From assembly GCA_024280875.1 (NCBI GenBank), contig JAJRPH010000272.1, positions 1 through 9,292 of the forward strand: a DNA stretch of 9,292 nucleotides, in the 5' to 3' direction. The notes under the pieces are model-generated. The model saw nothing but the letters and a program-made list of their open reading frames with translations, made no database searches and was not told the origin of the DNA. The position numbers and the translations under genes were made by a program. This document shows, piece by piece, positions 1 to 5,417 of this stretch. Position 1 is the first letter of the stretch. Each line of letters begins with the position of its first letter. The stretch is from Deltaproteobacteria bacterium. GTDB taxonomy: Bacteria; Desulfobacterota; Desulfobacteria; Desulfobacterales; Desulfosalsimonadaceae.

Positions 1-564
1 GTCCAAATGGATGCGTGTGATTTATATACGCTTCTGACTGAATTTACGGCTCTGCGACAGGAGATTAAACTGCAGAATCGGGAACAGAATAATGCCATCA
101 GAATTCATGGGGATCTGGTGGATAACAGCATGGAATATGCGATGCTTTTCAGAGATCGAACGAAAAGTCTGGAAAGCCTAGAAGAACGGATTCGAACGGC
201 ATGTGAAACCAGAACCGTTGAACAGTTTTTTGATATACGGGATGCCCTGATACGAGGCCTTGAAGCGGTCCGGCCAGCGATTGACAAAGGAATTTATTTC
301 AGGCGATCAAGTCGCAGACGCATTGAAGGGGTTATGGAAGGTTATGAAATGGCCCTGCGCCGTTTTGACCGGATATTGATTAAATTCGGAATAACACCGG
401 TTGTCAGTGTCGGGCAGTTGTTTAACCCTTTGTTTATGATGGCTGTGGGCAAACGAAATGATCCGAAGAAAGAAATCAATATTGTTCTTGAAGAACTTTT
501 TGGTGGTTTTGTCAAGGGAGAGGAAGTCCTGCGAATTGCTGAAGTCATTGTGAATAAATTATAA
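1..564 (+). CDS. GrpE-like nucleotide exchange factor, 5' end probably outside the window
   Basis: This is a divergent GrpE, the factor that drives ADP/ATP exchange on an Hsp70. The first ATG in frame is at 7, but the frame is open to base 1 and only six bases precede that ATG, so no ribosome site can be judged and the true start may lie upstream. From the ATG, residues 1-70 are helix-rich and charged, like the GrpE coiled coil. Residues 118-185 match the GrpE beta domain: a segment around FGITPVVSVGQLFNP, then LEELFGGFVKGEEVLRIAEV, the counterpart of the family's closing 'GY..gdrvlRpA.V.V'. The family's FDP..HEAV is here FNPLFMMAV (139-147), so the usual His/Glu pair is lost. It ends 13 bases before the Hsp70 start, so the two are almost certainly co-transcribed and the protein probably serves that Hsp70 rather than the housekeeping DnaK. 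The GrpE family call is fairly secure; partner choice is inference. Confidence 0.78.
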   Translation, partial: VQMDACDLYTLLTEFTALRQEIKLQNREQNNAIRIHGDLVDNSMEYAMLFRDRTKSLESLEERIRTACETRTVEQFFDIRDALIRGLEAVRPAIDKGIYFRRSSRRRIEGVMEGYEMALRRFDRILIKFGITPVVSVGQLFNPLFMMAVGKRNDPKKEINIVLEELFGGFVKGEEVLRIAEVIVNKL

Positions 565-566
565 AT

Positions 567-570
567 GGAG
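567..570 (+). promoter_or_regulatory. Ribosome binding site of the Hsp70 gene
   Basis: GGAG lies seven bases before the ATG at 578, inside the 13-base gap after the GrpE-like stop codon. It fixes the Hsp70 start and indicates translation from a shared message. Confidence 0.6.
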
Positions 571-577
571 TCTCCCT

Positions 578-2329
578 ATGGAACCGATTATAGGTATTGA
601 TCTGGGCACCACCAATTCCGAAGTTTCGTTTATCTTTGATGGAGTTGTTGAGGTAATAACTGATAACGACAATGGGATCGTCCCTTCCTGTGTGGGCTTG
701 AATGAGACCGGCGGCGTGATTGTCGGGACTGAAGCCTTTAATCAGGCCCTTGCCGCGCCCGAAAAAACGATTATGTCGGTTAAGCGATTGATGGGAACGG
801 AGCAGCAGATAAAACTTGGGGAGTCTTTGTTTAGGCCCCAGGAAATATCGGCGTTTATTCTCAAAGCGCTCAAAGAACGGGCTGAAAAAAAACTAAACAG
901 ACCAGTTTCAAAGGCGGTTATTACGGTCCCCGCATACTTTACCGATGTCCAGCGCCAGGCGACCCGCGAAGCCGGTGAAATCGCCGGACTTCAGGTAATT
1001 CGCATCATCAATGAACCGACAGCCGCATCCCTCGCTTATGAAAGCAGCAATCCTGAAACCCGGAGAATCCTGGTATTTGATCTGGGCGGCGGTACCTTTG
1101 ATGTGTCGATTGTCAAAATTGAAAAAGGGGTAGTTGAAGTCCTTTCCAGTACGGGAGACAATCATCTCGGCGGGGATGATTTTGACTGGAAAATTGTGGA
1201 GCGGCTGGCGCAGCAGATTCGAACAGAACATGATATAGACGTCAAAAATGATGTCACGATAATGGCACGCCTGAAAAGAGCGGCGGAAAATGCCAAGATC
1301 GAACTGTCCGCCGCCCCTTTTTCAGTCATTGAAGAAGATCATATCGCTAAAAAAGACGGCCGGGATATTCATCTTGCCTTTGAGCTTTCGCGTATCGACT
1401 TTGAAACAATGATCGAAACTGATCTTTCCCGCACCATGGAATCGGTAACCAAGGCAATGAAAGATGCGGCGGTGTTGCCTTCCGCGATTGAAAAGATCAT
1501 TCTTGTCGGCGGCAGTACCCGAATTCCCATGGTTTCTAATATGCTTGAAAAAAAAATCGGTCATCTGCCTCACAGTGAAATTGACCCCGATCTTTGCGTG
1601 GCCGTCGGTGCCGGCATGCAGGCGGCAAGGGAGATGGGGATAGAGGGTTCCGGAGTTCTGATCGATGTTACACCTTATACGTTCGGCACCTCTGTAGTGG
1701 GTGAAATCAATGGCCAGCCGACCCCGACAATGTTCTTTCCCCTGATTCGGCGCAATACAAAGCTCCCGGCCCGTAAAAGCGATGTTTTTTTAACCATGTA
1801 TGACAGTCAGGAGGCGGTCAATGTCCAGGTTTGCCAGGGGGAGGCACCGGACGCACTGGATAATATATTGCTGGGCAATTACCTGTTTAATCTGACCGAT
1901 GCCCCTGCCGGTAGCCCGATTGTGTTAAATTTTGATCTGGATTTAAACGGGATATTAAAAATCAAGGCCGTTGAAAAGAAAACAGGAAAGGAAATCAGCG
2001 CAGTCATTGAAAATGCCATGTCCCGGTTTTCCGACCAGGATCTGATCGTTACACAAAATCGGATTAACGGAATCTGGTCGGGGCAAGAGAATACGGATGA
2101 TGCCATCGACATTGAATCCGAAAGCAAGCATTCAGACGACACACTCCCCTTAAAATATGAAGAATTAATCAACCGGGCCATGGGAAAAATCAGTGATGCT
2201 GCAGAAGATGACCGGGATGAAATCATCAATATCATCGAAGATATTCGGGATGCGGCAACGGAAAAACGGTGGGAGGATGCGGATGCATCTTGCACGGAAC
2301 TGGATGATATTCTTTTTTATTTAGGATAA
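578..2329 (+). CDS. hscC: HscC-type Hsp70 molecular chaperone
   Basis: Cytoplasmic ATP-dependent chaperone of 583 residues. All nucleotide-domain signatures are present: GIDLGTTNS (6-14), VKRLMG (68-73, with the catalytic lysine), VITVPAYFTDVQRQATREAG (114-133), NEPTAASLAY (145-154), FDLGGGTFDVSIV (167-179) and ILVGGSTRIPMV (308-319). The position matching the DnaK autophosphorylation threonine (GDTHLGG) is Asn195 (GDNHLGG), as in E. coli HscC. The substrate domain (about 362-480) carries DVTPYTFG, then FFPLIRRNTKLPARKSD and VQVCQGE, which recall HscC (IIERNTTVPVSR, VNVYQGE) more than DnaK. The lid (500-583) is short, acidic and divergent, and lacks the DnaK EEVD-like tail. Length sits between HscC (about 556) and DnaK (about 638). 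A good SD precedes the start. It is paired with a GrpE-like gene; no J-domain gene is visible. Hsp70 family membership is near certain; the HscC subclass is a strong inference. Confidence 0.93.
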   Translation: MEPIIGIDLGTTNSEVSFIFDGVVEVITDNDNGIVPSCVGLNETGGVIVGTEAFNQALAAPEKTIMSVKRLMGTEQQIKLGESLFRPQEISAFILKALKERAEKKLNRPVSKAVITVPAYFTDVQRQATREAGEIAGLQVIRIINEPTAASLAYESSNPETRRILVFDLGGGTFDVSIVKIEKGVVEVLSSTGDNHLGGDDFDWKIVERLAQQIRTEHDIDVKNDVTIMARLKRAAENAKIELSAAPFSVIEEDHIAKKDGRDIHLAFELSRIDFETMIETDLSRTMESVTKAMKDAAVLPSAIEKIILVGGSTRIPMVSNMLEKKIGHLPHSEIDPDLCVAVGAGMQAAREMGIEGSGVLIDVTPYTFGTSVVGEINGQPTPTMFFPLIRRNTKLPARKSDVFLTMYDSQEAVNVQVCQGEAPDALDNILLGNYLFNLTDAPAGSPIVLNFDLDLNGILKIKAVEKKTGKEISAVIENAMSRFSDQDLIVTQNRINGIWSGQENTDDAIDIESESKHSDDTLPLKYEELINRAMGKISDAAEDDRDEIINIIEDIRDAATEKRWEDADASCTELDDILFYLG

Positions 2330-2330
2330 T

Positions 2331-2468
2331 GGCTTCGCAAAAAGTTCAAATTCTGTGTTGCACTGCATTCTTCGTCACTGCGGAGTAGGCTATATACGCC
2401 TCATTCCTTAGAATTTGTGCGCCTTGAATTTGAACCTTTTTTCTTTACCATTCAAATTTGATTTTTTA
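2331..2468 (+). repeat. Dispersed palindromic repeat, copy 1 (about 138 bp)
   Basis: It begins one base after the Hsp70 stop codon with GGCTTCGCAAAAAG. It aligns without gaps over most of its length to the copy at 9154-9292. The arms are strongly conserved (CAAATTCTGTGTTGC and TGCGCCTTGAATTTG) while the central 46 bases differ in sequence but not in length. The arms are inverted to each other: TTCAAATTC near 2345 pairs with GAATTTGAA near 2426-2435, so the whole unit can fold into one long imperfect hairpin. A small inner palindrome, AGGC..GCCT, sits at 2387-2401. No coding capacity; it resembles a non-autonomous MITE or a large REP/BIME unit. In transcripts it would form a strong structure between the Hsp70 and zinc-ribbon genes. 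Confidence 0.82.
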
Positions 2469-2490
2469 CAGGATCATCAGTGGGAATTAT

Positions 2491-2766
2491 ATGGAACGCT
2501 GTCCGACCTGCAAAGCGAAATTCAAAGGCAAGCCGGTTTGCCATCGGTGCAAAACCGATCTCAGCCTTTTGATTAAAATTGAAAAAGATGCGGCCATGCA
2601 TCTGGGAAAAGCATATCGGGCACTTGATAAAGGAGATTATGAAGACATGTTTTTTCATGCCAAACGGTCTTATTCACTTCGTCAATTACCGGCCACACAA
2701 AAAACGCTGGCCAGTGCTGCACTATTGACCCGTCGTTATAGGACTGCAATCTCACTTTATGATTGA
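2491..2766 (+). CDS. Small zinc-ribbon protein with a helical TPR-like tail
   Basis: A 91-residue soluble protein without signal or membrane segment. Residues 4-7 (CPTC) and 18-21 (CHRC) form a CxxC-x10-CxxC treble/zinc-ribbon motif that should bind one zinc. The rest (about 30-91) is helical; LGKAYRALDKGDYEDMFFHAKRSYSL and AALLTRRYRTAISLYD read like tetratricopeptide-type helix pairs. The frame is open 11 codons upstream (ATG at 2458), but that start lies inside the repeat, so I chose the ATG at 2491, where the CPTC motif begins at once; a weak GGGA precedes it at 2482-2485. It lies 161 bases after the Hsp70 gene on the same strand, with the repeat filling the gap. A role as adaptor or partner of the Hsp70 is inference from position. 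Its last 10 bases overlap the thioesterase gene on the other strand. I do not recognise a named family. Confidence 0.72.
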   Translation: MERCPTCKAKFKGKPVCHRCKTDLSLLIKIEKDAAMHLGKAYRALDKGDYEDMFFHAKRSYSLRQLPATQKTLASAALLTRRYRTAISLYD

Positions 2767-3188
2767 TCATAAAAAGGAATCGGTTTGCCGGTTCGAAAGG
2801 CAATGGTTTTGCAGGTGGCGATCAGGCGGCCGGTGTCGTCGGTGACCTGGATATCATAGTGTGCGATTTTTTTGGATCGGGTGATTTCATTTGCCACGGC
2901 GGTCAGCCGTGCGCCGGGTTCCGGGCTTGCGGTATAGGAGACATTGATATTCAACGCCACAGCAACGGTTCCGTGGGTTTGGCAGGAAGTTTCAAAGGCT
3001 TCGTCAATCAGAGAATAAATAGCCCCTCCGTGCGCCCGTTGATAAATATTATCCATAGATTCTGGCAGATAGTCCATTTCCACTTTTGAATATCCACGTT
3101 CCAGTTCAACGAGTTTTATTCCCATTTTTTGTGCAAAAGGCTCGTTTTCAACCGCATTGAATATGGCTTTTTTCAGGTTTTTTTCCAT
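2757..3188 (-). CDS. PaaI-family hotdog-fold thioesterase
   Basis: A 143-residue cytoplasmic enzyme of the 4HBT/PaaI class, which hydrolyses acyl- or aryl-CoA thioesters. The core motif is HGGAIYSLIDEAFETSCQTHG (residues 53-73): H53-G54-G55 at the oxyanion turn and D62 as the likely catalytic acid on the central helix. Next come the expected strands VALNINVSYTASPEPGARLTAVANE and ITRSKKIAHYDIQVTDDTGRLIATCKTIAFRTG. The length is typical. The start lies 15 bases after the htpX stop with only a weak purine-rich leader (AAAGAA), suggesting read-through transcription from htpX. The substrate cannot be read from the sequence. The gene ends tail to tail with the zinc-ribbon gene with a 10-base overlap, so there is no space for a separate terminator. 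Confidence 0.88.
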   Translation of the reverse strand: MEKNLKKAIFNAVENEPFAQKMGIKLVELERGYSKVEMDYLPESMDNIYQRAHGGAIYSLIDEAFETSCQTHGTVAVALNINVSYTASPEPGARLTAVANEITRSKKIAHYDIQVTDDTGRLIATCKTIAFRTGKPIPFYDQS

Positions 3189-3203
3189 GGTTTTTTCTTT
3201 GTT

Positions 3204-4127
3204 TTAAGAAAGGTTGTTCCAGAAATTTCTGGCCTGATCGGACATGTTGTTTCCTGAAGGCGGGGCTGAATCATCTGATCGGACGATTTTTGTGCCGCGT
3301 AATAGAGCAATCCGTTTTTCAATGGGCGGGTGGGTGGAGAAGAACTTCATCATGTTGCGTCCGGCCAGCGGGTTGGTGATAAACATATGGGCTGTTGCAG
3401 GTTGCGCCTGCATTGGGATTCGCCGGGAATAAGCCTCGAGCTTTTCAAGGGCACTGGCCAACCCTTCGCTGTTGCCGGTTATTTTCGCGGCAGTGTCATC
3501 CGCCAGGTATTCCCTGGACCGTGATATGGCCATTTGTATCAGCATAGCGGCAATGGGCGCGATAATTGCCATGGCGATCAATCCGATAAAGCCGCCGCCG
3601 TCATCATCATCTCCCCGGAATCCGCCGAAAATAGCGGACCATTTGGCTATGTTGGCAATCATCATGATGGCGCCTGCCATGGTGGCGGCAATGGTGCCGA
3701 TGAGGATATCCCGGTTTTTAACGTGGCTCAGTTCATGGGCCAGTACGCCGGCCAGTTCATCCGGGTTCATGGTATTGAGAAGTCCCCGGGTTACTGCTAC
3801 TACAGCGTTTTCAGGGTTGCGTCCGGTGGCAAACGCGTTGGGCGAATCCTGGGGAATTATATAGACTTTGGGCATGGGAAGACCGGCTTCTTTTGAAAGC
3901 ACATTCACCATTCGGTAAGCCAGGGATGCTTCTTCCTCGGTGGCTTCTTCGGCCTTATACATTTTTAAGACAATCTTGTCGGAGTACCAGTAAGAAAAAA
4001 AGTTCATACCGCCGGCAAAGATTAAGGCAATCATCATGCCGCCTGTTCCGCCGATCATTTTACCCACCAGCATGATAACAACTGTCATTATTGTTAAAAG
4101 GACGGTTGTCCGGATTTGATTGCCCAT
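3204..4127 (-). CDS. htpX: HtpX membrane-bound zinc metalloprotease
   Basis: An inner-membrane M48 protease of 307 residues that degrades damaged membrane proteins, usually alongside FtsH. Two N-terminal membrane segments (about 7-25 and 31-48) precede the cytoplasmic catalytic part. The zinc motif HELSH is at 131-135, inside LAGVLAHELSHVKNRD, and the third ligand is probably E206 in SREYLADD. Two further hydrophobic stretches (about 141-161 and 180-200) flank an Asp/Gly-rich loop, GFRGDDDDGGGF. The family motif NPLAG...FSTHPPIEKRI (252-273) is intact. The tail, about 30 residues, is Ser/Asn-rich and not obviously conserved. A good SD, GGGAG, lies eight bases before the ATG. It leads an apparent two-gene unit with the thioesterase. 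Often heat- or envelope-stress-induced elsewhere, but no convincing sigma-32-type promoter is visible here. Confidence 0.96.
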   Translation of the reverse strand: MGNQIRTTVLLTIMTVVIMLVGKMIGGTGGMMIALIFAGGMNFFSYWYSDKIVLKMYKAEEATEEEASLAYRMVNVLSKEAGLPMPKVYIIPQDSPNAFATGRNPENAVVAVTRGLLNTMNPDELAGVLAHELSHVKNRDILIGTIAATMAGAIMMIANIAKWSAIFGGFRGDDDDGGGFIGLIAMAIIAPIAAMLIQMAISRSREYLADDTAAKITGNSEGLASALEKLEAYSRRIPMQAQPATAHMFITNPLAGRNMMKFFSTHPPIEKRIALLRGTKIVRSDDSAPPSGNNMSDQARNFWNNLS

Positions 4128-4135
4128 TTTATTTG

Positions 4136-4140
4136 CTCCC
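4136..4140 (-). promoter_or_regulatory. Ribosome binding site of htpX
   Basis: GGGAG on the - strand, eight bases before the htpX ATG, supports the chosen start. The AT-rich region 4141-4240 upstream must hold the promoter, but no pair of -35/-10 boxes stands out. Confidence 0.55.
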
Positions 4141-4281
4141 GATCGATTTTTATTTGTTTAAATCAAGTCACATTAATTCATTAATTATTCACAGATATAA
4201 TAAAAACGATCTGCAAAAAAGCAAGGGTCCGGAAAGTAAAAATATAAACCAGGTGGTAAAAAGAGTGAAGATTTTTATGCA

Positions 4282-4303
4282 TTCCCACGGAGGACCGTGG
4301 GAA
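4282..4303. repeat. Short REP-like hairpin (TTCCCACGG type)
   Basis: A perfect 9-bp inverted repeat, TTCCCACGG-agga-CCGTGGGAA, followed by CGAGGGG. It lies in the gene-free gap between two - strand genes. The form resembles the widespread 'TTCCCACG..CGTGGGAA' intergenic repeats of proteobacteria (recognised from memory). There is no T-run on either side, so an intrinsic terminator is unlikely. Confidence 0.7.
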
Positions 4304-4331
4304 CGAGGGGCAAAAGGTCTCAAACACAAAA

Positions 4332-4361
4332 GCCGGATTACGCTCTACGAGCTAATCCGGC
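4332..4361. repeat. Second REP-like hairpin (GCCGGATTA type)
   Basis: GCCGGATTA at 4332-4340 pairs with TAATCCGGC at 4353-4361. The stem continues through GCTC/GAGC around a TAC loop after a one-base bulge, giving about 13 paired bases. The flank 'CCTACG' after it matches the common GTAGGCCGGATTA...TAATCCGGCCTAC repeat class. It lies 28 bases from the previous hairpin but is unrelated in sequence. Confidence 0.75.
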
Positions 4362-4370
4362 CTACGTGTT

Positions 4371-4397
4371 GTAGATGGGACTTTTAACGACGCCATC
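4371..4397 (-). repeat. Solo terminus of the large palindromic repeat
   Basis: Read on the - strand this is GATGGCGTCGTTAAAAGTCC, which matches 17 of the first 20 bases of the repeat copy starting at 9151 (GACGGCTTCGTAAAAAGTCC). The rest of the element is missing. It begins two bases after the stop codon of the DUF2804 gene. A 16-base identical stretch recurs at 7675-7690, also at the end of a - strand gene. Confidence 0.5.
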
Positions 4398-4398
4398 T

Positions 4399-5394
4399 TT
4401 ACCATTTGGCATAATGATCCTCAGCCCAACCAGGGCAGTCCTCGATTTTGATCACTTCACCATCATCGGTTGTTAAAGTGCCGTTAAAGTCTCCCATCAA
4501 TTGGGTAAATTTTGTGGCAACAAGCCCGGCATTGATGTTTTCCTTTCGGTGCTGTTTCCCGTCAAAGACCAGATCAACTTTTCCGTCCAGAGATTTAATT
4601 TTCCACTGATCATAAAAGTTGTCCGGGTTAAATTCAAAGTGATTCATATCCACCTTGGTCATTTTACCGTCAATCCAGAACGCGTTTTCAGTAAAACTGG
4701 TTTCATTGACCCCGCATGACAGATTCAGGCCTATGGATCGGCCATCAGGAAGGGTTGAGGCGGTTGCCGCCCAGTTCCAGAAAGTTTCCCTCCGCATATA
4801 ACCGGCTGTCCAGTCCATCAGCCCCATATAGGCTGGTGATGATATGTCGATCTGCCGGTTTTTATGAATTACTTTGCCGGTCACGTTGATTGGAGAGGTT
4901 TTCTGGGTGTACACCCAGCCTTTATATCCGGCTTTGGTACAAATGCGTAAAGGAGAAGTTTGTGATCTGTCAAATTCCAGATCGATTTCTATATCCTTTG
5001 CCTTTGCGGATATTTTAGTGTTTTCCATGGATATGGAAAGGTTGCCGAATTTAAATCCGCAGGATAGATTCTCAGGAGTCGGGGAAATAAATATTTTACT
5101 GCTAATGGGCACGATGGTTTTATTGGCTTCGGAAACAGACCCTTCTTTTCTGTCGTAAATATACAAAAATCCGTTGGACAGGTACTTTAAGTCAACCACC
5201 GCCATACCGATAATTATATCCGGTCCTGTCAGGCCGAAAAAGACAAACTGGTTGAATAATAATTTTTTAAATATTTTCGACCGCTTGAATCCCATCGGAG
5301 TTGACATCTGATAATCGATGTAGTTGATTTCGTCAATCGGGGATTCGAATATACCGAATTGCACCTTGCCTTGATCATTAATTAAACGGTTCAT
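4399..5394 (-). CDS. DUF2804 family protein
   Basis: A 331-residue soluble protein without signal peptide or membrane segment. I recognise the DUF2804 pattern: an early beta-rich half, then DWTAGYMRRETFWNWAATASTLPDGRSIGLNLSCG (194-228), ENAFWIDGKM (236-245), the strand pair FDQWKIKSLDGKVDLVFDG-like (about 259-279), and a closing GDFNGTLTTDDGEVIKIEDCPGWAEDHYAKW (301-331), the family's 'G..EeHyarW' end. The family is beta-barrel-like and has been compared with lipocalin-type carotenoid hydratases; its biochemical role is, as far as I know, unassigned. A clear SD (AGGAAG) precedes the ATG. It starts 23 bases after the alpha/beta hydrolase stop, so both are one transcription unit, and a shared role in lipid or hydrophobic-ester metabolism is a reasonable inference. 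Family call is confident; function unknown. Confidence 0.85.
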   Translation of the reverse strand: MNRLINDQGKVQFGIFESPIDEINYIDYQMSTPMGFKRSKIFKKLLFNQFVFFGLTGPDIIIGMAVVDLKYLSNGFLYIYDRKEGSVSEANKTIVPISSKIFISPTPENLSCGFKFGNLSISMENTKISAKAKDIEIDLEFDRSQTSPLRICTKAGYKGWVYTQKTSPINVTGKVIHKNRQIDISSPAYMGLMDWTAGYMRRETFWNWAATASTLPDGRSIGLNLSCGVNETSFTENAFWIDGKMTKVDMNHFEFNPDNFYDQWKIKSLDGKVDLVFDGKQHRKENINAGLVATKFTQLMGDFNGTLTTDDGEVIKIEDCPGWAEDHYAKW

Positions 5395-5417
5395 GATTCT
5401 TCCTAGATCGATTCGTT

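Larger units (their letters stand above)
4128..4398. other. Gene-free gap, 271 bp
   Basis: Between the htpX start and the end of the DUF2804 gene. It is very AT-rich near htpX (4141-4240, presumed htpX promoter), then carries two hairpin repeats and one repeat terminus. Apparent open frames across it have no ribosome site or protein-like composition. Confidence 0.75.

Noticed and set aside
3472..3864. 130-codon + strand open frame inside htpX
   Set aside because: A shadow of the GC-rich, Met/Ala-rich htpX coding region on the opposite strand; the htpX reading contains all family motifs.
4141..4240. Heat-shock (sigma-32) promoter upstream of htpX
   Set aside because: CTTGAT-like sequence is present but no CCCCAT-type -10 box at a proper distance.
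4260..4370. Short CRISPR-like array formed by the two hairpins
   Set aside because: The two palindromes differ in sequence and there is no third unit or regular spacing.
4091..4387. 98-codon + strand open frame across the htpX start and the hairpin repeats
   Set aside because: It is antisense to htpX at one end and translates palindromic repeats at the other; no protein-like features or ribosome site.
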